64,000 bases of DNA. Source: Diplolepis rosae. Taxonomy: Eukaryota > Arthropoda > Insecta > Hymenoptera > Diplolepididae. Position 1 is the stretch's first letter. Each line of letters opens with the position of its first letter. Positions 1-11,254 of the stretch are shown piece by piece. Below the pieces are notes generated by a model, which saw only the letters and a list, made by a program, of their open reading frames with translations, was not told where the DNA came from and ran no database searches. A program made the translations under genes and the position numbers. The stretch spans positions 11,330,501 through 11,394,500 of the forward strand of contig JAPYXD010000701.1 in NCBI GenBank assembly GCA_030998225.1, in the 5' to 3' direction.

Positions 1-1149
1 TTGACATCAATTGATAAGTTGTAGACAATTGAATTGCCAACAAAATGAGCTGTCGCTTGATCTGATTGGATAATTAGAAGCGGAGAAATTTCGGAAAAAC
101 CGGTAAATTTAGCTTTTGTTAAACAAATTAATATCTCAGTTAATTTTTAACTTTTTAGGGTTAAGGTTTGGTGGAAAAGTAGCAGACTTTATGCTCTTCA
201 AATGCATAAAAAACGGACACTTTGAGATAATACGTTTTCCCGCTATTGACACTTTCATTTATTTAATCCGTTAATTGTAAAATGTCTGCTTGCCGCAGAG
301 GTGGTCCGATTTTTATTTTGAAAACGGCTTTTAAAAATATAAATCAAGCACAAAATAACGTCAATCTTGGTTTTTCGCTAAAATGTTGCACATTAAAAAA
401 AGGCCCAAACATGACTTCAAACTCCTGAAAGACAAGCACGAAAAGCTAGTCTTCAAAGGTCTGTGTATGATCAAATAACGACACCATTACAAACATTACA
501 AACTGACAACAATTGAATTTTCATTTATTTGAAAGTATTGGATGTAAAAGTGCATTGTTAATAAATTACATGACTGCTTTCGAATTAAACAGTGTTTCTT
601 TCTCAAAAGACTTTTTATTATTTACCGACTTTTATTTGTGAGAACTTCATAAAATCCTCATCGGAATATGGTAGACTCACTTACAAATGTTTGAGTGCGC
701 TCGACTCTATACTTCGCGTTGCGCGCTCCAAGCGCGCGGTCACACAAAAATTTGTTTTTCTCGAAAAGTATCAAACGGTCCACTACCAAATTTTGACACA
801 AAGTTCTGTGTACTTAACGAACAAATTACACAAAAAATGATTCAATTCAGACATGTCCCTTTTGAGATAATTCCATTTGTTTACTTAATTGTTGCATAGA
901 AAGTACTAAATACCGTTTCTGAGTTTTCATCAAAGCATGGACTTAATAGTAGACCCCATGGCATATTTCATTTATGTATTCTATACTCTTCGTTGAATAT
1001 TAGAAGCAGTATTGAAAAAAACATTTTTTGCACTTTGAAAATAAAAAAATCAATAACTTGAAAAATTTACATATCATGTTGAAAAAAAAAATACGTGTCA
1101 TTTTTTTTCCTTTCTAGAACGAGGAAAAAATTTTTCAGGTGAATCAAAA
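1..1149. other. AT-rich stretch without recognisable gene
   Basis: No coding exon, RNA gene or clear inverted-repeat element was recognised here. A short GC-rich patch with several GCGCGC-like words lies at about 712-742, and homopolymer-rich sequence follows from 1010. Two overlapping reading frames at 592-899 have no recognisable domain and the compositional look of chance frames. Confidence 0.5.
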
Positions 1150-1210
1150 TTTTGATTTTGATTTTCCGTGTTTGTTGCAACATATGTTTGAATAAAATCT
1201 GAAGTATTAA

Positions 1211-1874
1211 GGTAGTTTGTTCACGAAAATTAGACCTCAGGCAAGAATAGATAATTTTGCTTTCAAGAATAGCAATATTATTATTGTAGTGCTAATTTGA
1301 AAGAGAAAAGATTATTTTTCATGAAAAAAATTTAAAATACAAAAAATAATTTTATTAATAAATTTTATTTTTTCCCAAACTTATTTTCTTATCACTTCAA
1401 GCCAAATTTTTAAAAATGATGCGATTCTAATAAATCACGGTTCATTTTTTTAGGAAAAATATTCTCTACAACTTTACCGTTTCCAATTTTTGAAAATGAA
1501 TTCTTTAATGGCTGAAATTAAAAGAAAACAATTTTTGAAAACAAAATTTTTATAAAAAAATGGCTGTATTTGATAATAATTAATTCAATTTCAACAATAG
1601 GAAACGGTCATGTTGTAGAGAATCTTTTTCCTAAAAAAACGAACCATGATTTATTAGAATCGCATCATTTTTAAAAATATGGCTCGAAGTGATAAGAAAA
1701 TAAGTTTGGGCAAAAATAAAATTTATTAATAAAATTATTTTTTAGTGTTTCAAATTTTTTTCATGAAAAATAATCTTTTCTCTTTCAAATTAGCCCTTTA
1801 ATAATAATATTGCTATGCTTAAAAGCAAAATTATCTATTTTTGCCTGAGATCTAATTTTGGTGAACGAACTACC
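1211..1874. mobile_element. GGTAGTT foldback MITE, copy 1
   Basis: Almost the whole 664 bp is an inverted repeat: GGTAGTTTGTTCACGAAAAT at the left mirrors ATTTTGGTGAACGAACTACC at the right, with arms of about 300 bp. It is flanked by TTAA on both sides (1207-1210 and 1875-1878). The host sequence on either side is continuous family A sequence, so the TTAA is a true target duplication. Non-autonomous; piggyBac-like mobilisation is inferred from the TTAA target only. Confidence 0.85.
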
Positions 1875-2267
1875 TTAAACACAGGCTTTTGGATTTTTCC
1901 CACTTATTCTTTGTTATATTATCAATATTCTTAGGTATGGAAAGCACTCTAACTAAAAAAATAACTATGAACAATTTTTAAAAATATTTTAGGATATTTT
2001 TATTTATTTATTTTATTTTCAACTTTCTTTTTAGTCATGTTACCTTATTTTCCATGCCCAAAAAATTTTCCACACATTGTAAGGAATAAAATAAAAAATA
2101 ATCATGACAAGTGGTTAAAAAACAAAAAATTTATTCAAAGTTAAAAAATGTCCAGAAATGCCTAAAAAACTCAAAATTTTTAGTTAAAAATACGTAAAGG
2201 TGCTAGAATTTTTTTAAAAACCCGAAAATCTTTCTAAATAAAGGTACTAAACATAAAAAAAATTATA

Positions 2268-3319
2268 CACAGAGAGAAATTTTAGGTTTCACTGACCAAA
2301 GTTTTTTTGTTAAAATCGTCTTTACAAAAATGTTAAAGTTCTCATGACAATCATGGTAGTGGCTGTCATACATTGGAAAAGTGTTTACTTCAACTGCAAG
2401 GAACGTTACTGAGACCACGATTCTGGTACTTGAAATACCATAGCGCTGCGGTTATAGGAACCAAAGTCCATCGTAAAGCCGCGCATAGAGTTTAGTTAAA
2501 ATGACTAAGTCTACGGACAGTAAATACCCAGCCAAAATTATTTTTGAGGTTATAGATATGGTTCTCTTAGTTATCAAAATACAAATTCAATTTGATTAGA
2601 AAAAATAAAGTTTCACCGAAAAGATCTAAGAAAAATAATCCGGTATAATGATATTTATGATAACTTTCGTCGATTAAGTTAAAAAATTGTCACTTTTTTC
2701 ATCACCATAAACTTTTTTTGACTGACTATAGTTTTGACAAAATACGACGAGACAGCAAAATTGGAACGCATTGCATTGTCCCCGAACAAAATCGATTATC
2801 ATTTAGAAAGAATTGTCAAACTATATTTATAATAGAATTATTTACCTGATAATGCTTGGCACGGTGAAATACAGTCCAGGAATCGAGAACGAGAATTGGC
2901 AGGATTCAACTTAGACTGCATATCTTTTTGGAAGTAACTACTCATCTCCAGTACAGTGCAAGTTGAATTGTGTGACTATTACAAGATTTAATAGTTGTCA
3001 CGACAGGCTTACCTCGTTGTAAAAAATGAAAGTTATACTTGATTAGTTTAGCGCAACAGCGAACGCTGCGGTTGTAGTAACCAAAGGAGCTTGGCAGTAC
3101 ACATAAAGAAAATGTACGTGTACTAACCGTTGGGGTACGTATAAAGCTCATTCTAATCATCAACTTTGGTCACAACAACCGAATACACAAAAAAGTCCAA
3201 ATTACTGTCATGATAACTATAAAAGTAGTAGCTTCTCTCAACTTTTTTGGTAAAGGCAACTACTGTACAAAAAATTTATGTGCTATGTGCACAGGAACCA
3301 AAGCCGATTTCTCTCAGTG
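2268..3319. mobile_element. TA-flanked 1052-bp element (CACAGAGAGAAAT ends)
   Basis: Terminal inverted repeats CACAGAGAGAAAT and ATTTCTCTCAGTG are bounded by TA at 2266-2267 and 3320-3321. Family A sequence resumes immediately after the right TA, giving a natural empty site. The interior contains two related GCTGCGGTT(A/G)TAG words (about 2452 and 3064) and no convincing reading frame. Frames at 2942-3163 and 3247-3513 look like chance. Tc1/mariner-type mobilisation is inferred from the TA target. Confidence 0.7.
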
Positions 3320-3836
3320 TATGGAAGATCTCAACTCAAAAAATAAAGATATTAATCCCCCTTAAGGGGACTTTTTTTCTTCTACACTGGAAAAATCCTA
3401 GGCGTATTGAGGCACTGCTGAGACGTTTTTACCCAGGTCAAGTAATCAGATCCTATAATTCTGTTCATTCCTGCTATATTTCTGTCTTTATAATTTTTAC
3501 CAGGCAAAAGTAGCAAGAACTTTGCATGTTTATAACTTGAATTTGTCACAATTTAAACTATAAAAGTAGAAAAATGAAGGAATAATTATCAATGCAAACA
3601 ATTTACGAGGATTTTGAAGCTGTTTCAATTGCATTTTTATCTATCCAATGGATCGAATTTCTTTTGTTTATTTTGAGGTTGGAATATGTGTTTAATTTGA
3701 AATATTGACTTATATTTTCATTTCTATATGATAATATTGTGATAAATGTAATAATAATGATTCCTTCAATTGAAACGTCTTCTATACATATATAATATAA
3801 ATTTCATTCAAAAATATGTGTATTTCCAAAAGCGTA

Positions 3837-4251
3837 CACTGTAAAAAAATATTTCTGTACAATTACAAAAAGCAATTATAAATGTATAAAGCGATTGTAA
3901 AAGTACTACTTGCATGATGTAAAATTATTTATATTCTATGAAATTACAATCAAATTTTAATTATGCTACGTGATACGTTTAAATTCAAGGCAAAATGTAA
4001 TAATGCAACGTTACTCGCCGTAGAATTATAAAAGATCGTAAAATTACTACGTATCACGTGAAGCGACTTAATTTTATAATTTTATATCCTATTGTAATTC
4101 TGCCAAAGATATTTAATTCTACGACGTGTAACGTTGCAGTATTACTTTTCCTCTTGTGAAAAAACAACGTGTCACGTAGCATAATTACTATTCAATTGTA
4201 ATTTCACACAATATAAATAATTTTACAACGCATTTTTGATTTTCAATAGTG
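3837..4251. mobile_element. Foldback MITE with CACGTAGCATAAT arms
   Basis: Inverted repeats of about 120 bp (3911-4030 against 4110-4232) share words such as AATTATGCTACGTGA and GCAACGTTAC. Possible outer ends CACTGTAAAAAAAT and its rough complement lie at 3837 and 4251. A TA precedes the left end; the right flank does not preserve one. Confidence 0.6.
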
Positions 4252-4257
4252 CTTTTT

Positions 4258-4665
4258 TAAAACCAAAACATAAAATATACACCTTGTCAAAAAATGTCCT
4301 ACTAAGAATTTGTAAACCTCATCTAGGCAAATAATTTTCCATCTCAACGTTTTTTACGTATGTCACATATTTTGTATTAAATAATGGAATTGAAACGAAC
4401 AATTTTGCAAATTTACATTTCTTTCGTATTTCACATATTATTATTAAAAAATTGAATTTTGGATTTTCAATATTACTTTTTTGAATCACAAAGAAAAATA
4501 TACATTTTATGAAAAAATGTTGCAATTCAAACTTATAGATCATTATGTGGTAAACCATTTTGTACCATAAATTCTTTTCTTATTTCGTATAATTTAACTG
4601 AATAGTGGAATTTAGATATTGACTTTTTTCAAGTTTTAACATACTGCTAAAAAAATTTACCTTAA
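4258..4665 (+). repeat. Family B repeat, partial copy
   Basis: It aligns with the family B units at 42400-42850 and 44620-45070, sharing the GTAGACCTCATTTAGGCAA and TCGTATAATTTAACTG words with differences. The part carrying the CAGA microsatellite is absent. No coding potential. Confidence 0.65.
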
Positions 4666-4764
4666 CTCTAATAAGATCTGAACTAGAATACTTTATGTAA
4701 ACTGGTATCAAATTTAATATATTATATTTACATATACATGTACATGGCCTATTATCTCAACTTA

Positions 4765-5767
4765 CAAGGGAACGTTCCCAAGTGTCCGCTTCCGATTTTG
4801 CTCTTTTTGTGATATGTTGTAGTACATCACAAGTCATTCAGCTTCCACTTGTTCTTTCGGTCTGAATTGCAAAACTAAGGGGTGAAAGCCACCCCTAAAG
4901 GTTGCCCCTGAAAACGATTTTTCCCGAAATTTGAACCTAAAATCCTAATTTTTTTTAGTAGAATCACTTGCATGTTATTAGGCCATCAAAAGGGGTTCAT
5001 ACTATGACATTGCCTCAATAAGGGGTTGCTTCTTAATTTTTTTATAAGGGTAGAAACGTCTTTTTTTATCATTTTTTCAGTATAAAAATTCATATATTCA
5101 TTCTATTTATTTGAAATAATATTTTTTTTTAACGAAATATAGAATTGAATAGATATGTTTTGCTATTTTAGATGAAACCAATAACACAATAAAAAAGTTA
5201 TGATATTCAGGTTCATGCTAATTTATTTTTTTGCACAATAATTTCAGATTTTCCATTTTTCGTTTGTCATTTTTAGTTTCAAAAATAAAAATTTCCCTTG
5301 AAAAATGTGTGCTTCATCATTAAGTTTAAGAATAGTTAACCCCTTGTAAATTTTTTTCATCTAAAATACCAAAACATATCTATTCAATTCTATATTTCGT
5401 TAAAAAAAAATATTATTTCAAATAAATAGAATGAATATACGAATTTTTATACTGAAAAAATGATGAAAAAACACGTTTCTACCCTTATAAGAAAATTAAA
5501 AAGCAACCCTTTATTGAGGCAATGTCATAATATGGACCCCCTTCGATGGTCTAATAACATGCAAGTGATTCTACTAAAAAAAATTAGGATTTTAGGCTCA
5601 AATTTCGGGAAAAATCGTTTTCGGGGGCAACCTTTAGGGGTGGCTTTCACCCCTTAGTTTTGCAATTCAGACCGAAAGAACAAGTGGCTGCTGAATGCCT
5701 TGTGATGTACTATAACACATCACAAAAAGAGCAAAATCGGAAGCGGACACATGGGAACGTTCCCTTG
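4765..5767. mobile_element. 1.0-kb near-complete palindrome element (CAAGGGAACGTTCCC ends)
   Basis: Left arm 4765 to about 5172 and right arm about 5361-5767 are inverted copies of roughly 410 bp at high identity, separated by a spacer of about 190 bp. The ends are CAAGGGAACGTTCCC and its complement, themselves containing the palindrome GGGAACGTTCCC. TTA flanks both sides (4762-4764 and 5768-5770), a possible 3-bp target duplication as in PIF/Harbinger elements; superfamily uncertain. The reading frame at 5460-5657 is arm sequence and probably not a gene. Confidence 0.8.
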
Positions 5768-5829
5768 TTAGTTGCCATAATTTAGAACTTTGCCTTTAAA
5801 AAATCCGTGAATAACAGTCGGTCTTGAAA

Positions 5830-6125
5830 AAGCATCGACTTATTTTCAATGTCAGTAATGTCATTATTAGCGACGGTTTCCTCGCGTTCAGAAATTGCTT
5901 TTCTAAACGTTAGTAAGCCTCTTATTAAATTTCAGAAAGTAAATTTTCTCGACCGAGGTACTACAACCTAGAACTTGAACTTCTAAAATTTATCGAATGA
6001 CAACAAGTACTACTCTTGAAAAAGCTATTGACTCACGTTCGGATCGTTAAGTTATAAATTGTAGAATCGTCGTCGTGGGCGACGATTTTCTCACACTTGT
6101 TTTTCTAAGCGGCAGTGAGTCTTAA
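5830..6125. repeat. Diverged tandem duplication of about 170 bp
   Basis: The stretch from about 5820 (CTTGAAAAAGCATCGACT, then GCGACGGTTTCCTCGCG and TTTTTCTAAACG-like words) recurs in diverged form from about 6013 (CTTGAAAAAGC, GGCGACGATTTTCTCAC, TTTTTCTAAGCGG). Alignment is by eye, with gaps. Confidence 0.35.
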
Positions 6126-6160
6126 TACGAAAAAAAGTTATGATACAAAATTGTTTACTA

Positions 6161-6509
6161 CACGGAGAAAAAAGAACTGTTGAATCAACAGATGTCATCT
6201 GCTGGAATAGGGACAGCAGATTTTTTTTGTAATATTTACAGATTTTTCTGTTGGATTCACAGATTGTTTGTAAACTCAACAGATAAACCTGTAAAATCTA
6301 CAGACATGTCTGTTAAAATTGCGGATTTCAAGAAAAAAGAGAAATCCGTAATTCTATCAGACATTTCTGTAGATTTTACAGGTTCATCTGTTGAGTTTAC
6401 AAACAATCTGTGAATCCAACAGAAAAATGTGTAAATATTACAAAAAAAATCTGCTGTCCCTATTCCAGCAGATGACATCTGTTGATTCAACAGTTTTTTT
6501 TTCTCTGTG
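6161..6509. mobile_element. TA-flanked palindromic MITE M1, copy 1
   Basis: A full-length inverted repeat of 349 bp with ends CACGGAGAAAAAA and TTTTTTTCTCTGTG, flanked by TA at 6159-6160 and 6510-6511. Repeated short words (ACAGAT, TCTGTTG, CTGTTGA) run through both arms. Because it is a palindrome, both strands show nearly identical reading frames (6180-6413 and 6257-6514), which are artefacts of symmetry. Confidence 0.85.
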
Positions 6510-6718
6510 TACATAAAGATCTACAAGTTTGAATCGCAATATTTGTTCAGAAGCACGAAGCTTGAGTGTCATAATGAAAATGTATTTTTCTCAGTGAAAG
6601 TAACTTTGAGTTTAATAAATTCACGTTTGAAATATTAGAAAATTTACTTCAGTTGTAGTATTAAATGTCCCTAAAGTGTGTCAAGCTGATTATTTGGTTT
6701 ATGTCTGTGCCCCATTAA

Positions 6719-6850
6719 GGCTATTTCATGGACATGACTTCATCCAATACTTTTCGCTCTTCTCATTCTTAAACTAATAACTCAAATGGATTTTTCATAG
6801 CAGATAAACATATCTTAATCTTCCTTTTACACGATGTATATTCATTATTG
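6719..6850. mobile_element. Half copy of the TTAA MITE seen at 9112
   Basis: From TTAA at 6715-6718 the sequence matches the left arm of the 9112-9314 element (TGACTTCATCCAATACTTTTCG, ACTCAAATGGATTTTT words). The second arm is missing. Confidence 0.55.
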
Positions 6851-7019
6851 TAGGAAAATTTTGGGAAAAACTGAGAATCTTTTTTAACCATGTGACTTAA
6901 TTGCTAGATGCCCTTAAAGAATATAAATATTCTTTACATATTTAAATTCACGGTTTCGAATGAATTAAAAAATTATAGAATTCAATTGAAAAGAATACAT
7001 GTGAAGTAAAAACCAGCTT

Positions 7020-7160
7020 TTTGGCTCAATTGAATTCCCGGCTCGTATGAGGCAACATAATTTTATTCTGAACATTTGCCAGCCTACGCGCTTCTTATTC
7101 CAGGTATCCGAATCAATTGAATAAAATTATATCGTCTCATAAGATCGAGAAGTTTAATTT
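7020..7160. repeat. Short imperfect inverted repeat
   Basis: GGCTCGTATGAGGC and ATAATTTTATTC near 7038-7065 pair imperfectly with AATAAAATTATATCG and TCTCATAAGATCGAG near 7120-7150. It is a possible MITE remnant without clear ends. Confidence 0.3.
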
Positions 7161-7567
7161 AACCACTGAATCGAATAAAGGGATATAATATTTTGCCGAC
7201 AGTTTTACGTGAATCCTAAAATGTGCAGACACAAAGTTTTGTAAATAATTTTATGTCGATTGAACTGCTTGAAGATAAACTTAGAAAGCAGTTGAATGAA
7301 ATAAGAAAATAAATTTGATTTTTATATATATTTGTCAAAAGCTTTCTCTTGACTGCATTATTTGTTAGTTTTATATAATTCTATTTATATTTGCATATGA
7401 CGAATATAATATTGTACGCAATATCATGAATATTGTCACGGAAAGAAATTTATTAATTCAATTAATATCATAGATGTTGGTTATTAAATTGTAATATCTT
7501 GAAAATTGATTCGTGATACCTTAGATATCATATATTAAGATACTAAATAACAAATTTTAATATTTAA

Positions 7568-7862
7568 GGCGATGAATCAACCGGTTCACATCACCAAATT
7601 TATTGGTTAATCGAACCATGTAAGATGGTTTTTTTTGTTTCTAATATGGTATATCTACTTAAAAATATAAAGCACGTAATAAAAGGCGGTAAGGATCGTC
7701 TGTTACCTTTGTTTTGGTAAAAATTTCATAAAAAGTTTATTTTTGAGGAAATAAAACTGGAAGTTATTGGCAATTACAGCTCTGTAACGTCATTTCCACA
7801 AGTGATGGAATATCGCTTTGAAATTTCGGAACATTGATAAAATAGCACCAAGACAGGTTTGT
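7568..7862. mobile_element. GGCCATGG-type TTAA MITE, partial copy
   Basis: It begins at TTAA 7564-7567 with a diverged version of the GGCCATGGATCAA terminus, followed by the shared interior (CGTCTGTTA, TTGGTAAAAATTT). The opposite terminus is absent. Related copies are at 20925, 21286 and 56895. Confidence 0.5.
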
Positions 7863-7894
7863 TGGGTGCCGAATATCGAAATAAACATAAAAAT

Positions 7895-8104
7895 TATTTT
7901 TTGTCCGCCGTACACCGAAAGTTACTTGAAGGTGTCGTTTTTCGTGCGGAAAGTTGATTTTCCCACGCTAATGCAGTAAAGTTTTAAGTGTGCAAAAAAT
8001 TATAACAAAACTTCAAATTTTACCGCATTATTGCGGGAAATCAACTTTCCACACGCAAAACGACACCGACTCAGCTAACTATCGGTAAAAAGCGAACAAA
8101 AAAT
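7895..8104. mobile_element. Hairpin MITE (ATTTTTTGTCCGC ends)
   Basis: Inverted arms of about 88 bp carry GGTGTCGTTTTTCGTG and TTGATTTTCCC words on the left and their complements on the right. The ends are ATTTTTTGTCCGC and GCGAACAAAAAAT, and there is a central AT-rich spacer. No reading frame. Confidence 0.65.
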
Positions 8105-8169
8105 ATCGTTAGTATCACGAGTGGAACGTATTTTAATACGCGAGCGATCCGCGACTCGCTCTTGCGTTA

Positions 8170-8507
8170 CACTGATAGAAATGGTTCGGGAGTTTTAGCC
8201 ATTCGGTTGTAGGTTGGGAATTTATAATTGTATTTATAAAATAATATGTCTCTCTAAACAACGCAGAACGTTTAATACAGAAATCAAAATATTGTAAGTG
8301 AAACTGGTTGAATCAGAAATATAATATGGGAAGGCGAACAATACATTTTTCCATAGCAACCAATAATATGGTTGATTCGTTCATATTTATTCAGTTATAA
8401 TCGGATGGTTAAAATACAAATCTCATATTGCTATATCTATGCCAGCAATAAGGTAAGGTTAAATTAACCATAAATATCGTTGTAACAGCCATTCCTTTCT
8501 ATCAGTG
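8170..8507. mobile_element. 338-bp TA-flanked MITE, copy 1
   Basis: Ends CACTGATAGAAATGG and CCATTCCTTTCTATCAGTG are flanked by TA at 8168-8169 and 8508-8509. A near-identical copy of exactly the same length is at 57598-57935. The interior has no coding frame. Confidence 0.85.
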
Positions 8508-8879
8508 TAAAATACGCCTTTCCGCACTTTGTACGAAATATACTATTATCATATTAATAACATTACAACAAAAAAGACAGAATTTTTGGAAGCACTGTCT
8601 ATGCGCAGTGTCACACTGCAGGTACTAAACTATATTGACAGGTGATGTACGAGGTTATGTGTGTCAGTATTTCTGTGGGAATTATGAAACTTTTTTTCTT
8701 TGTACACTCAAAACTTTTGTTATAACTTTTTATTCCTACTTTATAATCATTTTCCAAAATTTCCCCGCTTTATTTTAACTTAAAATTTTAAATGTGGGGA
8801 AAATATTGATACACATGGGACTCAATTCAGCAGCTGATATGGTTGATCTATGGCTTTAATTTGAGATCTTTCTCTGGAA

Positions 8880-9075
8880 AAAGAGACGCTTTCGACTGTG
8901 CTAGGATTCGAGCCTGGGTCTTTCGATCTCTAATCCAACCATCTAATTTATGTATTAACACGTTGACTGCCAAGGGGGTCACCGGTGACCGGCATTCGAA
9001 CCACGTAAGATGCGCGCGGCAGCTTGGGAATTGCCAGTTGGAATTTCTTTTTAATATCTACACGGTAAAAACTGT
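8880..9075. other. Possible tRNA-derived SINE fragment and a piggyBac-like end
   Basis: On the minus strand around 8895-8945, TAGATGGTTGG (A-box-like) is followed about 30 bases later by GGCTCGAATCC (B-box-like), as in tRNA-derived SINEs, but no cloverleaf can be drawn with confidence. At 8953-8956 a TTAA is followed by CACGTTGACTGCC, resembling the end of a TTAA element whose other end is not seen. Confidence 0.25.
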
Positions 9076-9111
9076 TTTGGCTATGACAACAGCAAAAAAA
9101 GTTCATTTTAA

Positions 9112-9314
9112 GGGGATGTCATTGACATGACTTTATCCAATACTTTTCGTGCTTCCCGTTCTTAAATTATTAACTCAAATGGATTTTTTATAATATATAA
9201 ACACAAAAGAAAGATCAAGGTACGTTTATATGCTATGGAAAATCCATTTGAGTTAATTATTTAAGAATGAGAAGCAGGACAAGTATTGGATGAAGTCACG
9301 TCAATGACATGCCC
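9112..9314. mobile_element. 203-bp TTAA hairpin MITE
   Basis: Inverted arms of about 85 bp start GGGGATGTCATTGACATGAC and end with the near-complement GTCAATGACATGCCC. It is flanked by TTAA at 9108-9111 and 9315-9318. It lies inside AT-rich sequence that may be an older element with GTTGTCATA-type ends. Confidence 0.8.
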
Positions 9315-9962
9315 TTAAGCTAACTACTTATATTAGTTGTCTTAGCCACATACTTATAATTGTCTCAACCATAGGTATAATTAATAATTTGAAGTAAGTA
9401 TTCAGTTTATGACTTAAACAAAATGAATATTTGCAATTAATAACTGTATAGTTAAGGCAATGATTATATGTCATTTAATATGAGTAATTGGCCCAAATTC
9501 GACTACATTGATAGTTGTCATAACCATACAGTCTACAGCGTCTACGAAGATTAAATTTATTATATTTAAATAAATGTAGTACTATATTTTTGAAAATTAT
9601 TAAAATATATATCGTAAAATATATCATTCTCATAATATAATTTCCACAATATCCTATTCCTCTTATAAAAATTAGGCTGATGATATAGACTGTTGAAAAC
9701 GTTTGTGATCTTACAATATTTCAATGGAATTTAGTTACCAAAATGAAATGTAAAATTACAAGAGAAAATTTTTAAAGTAAACCAGGTATGAAATTTTCAT
9801 CGCCACAAATGTATAAATTAAAATGTAAATTTATAACCTTTTAATTGGATTGCAATTGATCTTTTTATTTATTTTTAGAAAGAAAAACTAATAACTAAAT
9901 TGTTTACCAAATTCAATTGCTAATTATAATCAAATAATAAATTACTAAATCGTAAATAAATA

Positions 9963-10212
9963 CACGAAGAGAAAAATATGCTACCAGATACTATCAAGAT
10001 GCTTATCCCTATTCTAAGAATAAACATTGTACGGGTAAACCCATCTGTATTGTATAGCGTACAATACAGATGGTAATCCTTACAATATTTCGATATGATT
10101 CATTATCAGTATTGTACTTGGTACAATATATATGTTAAATCGTGCAATATTTTATCCTAAGAATAAGGATAAGCATCTTGATAGTATCGGATAGCATATT
10201 TTTGTCTTCGTG
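9963..10212. mobile_element. 250-bp hairpin MITE (CACGAAGAGAAAAATATGC ends)
   Basis: The ends CACGAAGAGAAAAATATGC and GCATATTTTTGTCTTCGTG are followed inward by complementary CAAGATGCTTATCC / GGATAAGCATCTTG and by an internal TACAATACAGATGG inverted repeat. A TA precedes the left end only. Confidence 0.75.
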
Positions 10213-10639
10213 AATCATTTCCCATTCGTTCAATTCTTCTTTACACTCAATCAAACACACATTCACAATATATATCTGAATCCAGTGCAAAATATATTCC
10301 ACATCCACGTGATTTTCTACACGCTTACCACGAGTCAATGTAACTCATCAACCTTCAATTCTTTGTTCAGTACCAATTGTATCACACTAACAGGTCACTG
10401 TTGGAGTAATTTATCAGAAAGAAAAACGGTGATTTGGACCAAGAAAATGTAACCAGTGAGAAATACTATGATAAAAATTGAAAAAAACTCAGCATCATTA
10501 AAAATTCTGAATTTTACTATAACATATGTAGAAACAGAGATATAATTATTTTCCTGAAACATCATCAGAAGGGTCAGCGAAATTGGAAACGTAGGTGTGG
10601 CATGAAGTATACGATGCTCCAGACTAGACTGTTCACCCA

Positions 10640-11060
10640 TTGAAACATTGAGTCAAATGTCGACTAGTGTGAGTGTTTGTACATGCAGAGGAACCAAGAA
10701 TCAAGATAACAAGTGGTTGACTGCATGTGTTTTATACAGACAAACGGATCTCCGCCCATTCTCTCTCCCTTTCTCTCCTGACCTCTTGCTCGCACTCTCT
10801 TTCTCTTGCAAACATTCGCATAGGCACACATATACACACACACACACTGATTTTCCAAGTTAATGTGCGTGCAACCAGGGCGAGCTATGCTGGCTATGAT
10901 ACCATTAGCATCAGTGATTAATGTATGCTGTGGTCTGTTCTATGGCGGTGTGCGCGTTTCACGTATACCCGGTGATTGACTCGATATACCGGCCTCGAGA
11001 AACCTTATATCGAAGTGCGATGTACGCTTGATGTACTTCTGCAATTAATCGTAATACCTG
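10640..11060. other. GC-richer single-copy island with CT and CA tracts
   Basis: Base composition is more balanced than the surroundings. It holds a CT-rich tract (10755-10810), a CACACA run (10828-10848) and CpG-containing sequence to about 11040 (for example CCGGCCTCGAG). No inverted repeat or second copy was seen. Overlapping short frames on both strands are unconvincing. Candidate cis-regulatory or 5' flanking sequence, by inference only. Confidence 0.4.
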
Positions 11061-11254
11061 TGCTTTCTATTCACTAAAAACTTTTATATTCACTACGTGA
11101 TATATGTTCATTCAAATGGATTTCATTACAGAAATTGAAACAGAACACGCAGAAAAATAATTCGTAAAACTTACAGAAAGCTCGGTGCTCACTTGAAAAC
11201 ATGACTTTTTATTATACTTCACGAGAAGTTCCGTTTAATCAATAGATTTTCTGT

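Larger units (their letters stand above)
1150..3361. mobile_element. Family A TTAA element, copy 1, interrupted twice
   Basis: Three separated segments (about 1150-1206, 1879-2265 and 3322-3361) align in order with the uninterrupted copy at 38673-39331. The gaps are filled by a GGTAGTT foldback (1211-1874, flanked by TTAA) and a CACAGAG element (2268-3319, flanked by TA). The left end of this copy is degraded, and the right end has lost the ATCCGCCACC part of the terminal repeat but still runs to a TTAA at 3362-3365. No coding capacity was seen. Confidence 0.7.

Noticed and set aside
6180..6514. Two near-identical reading frames on opposite strands (also at 16336-16640)
   Set aside because: They arise because the M1 element is a palindrome; the same sequence is read from both strands. 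No start context, domain or codon bias.
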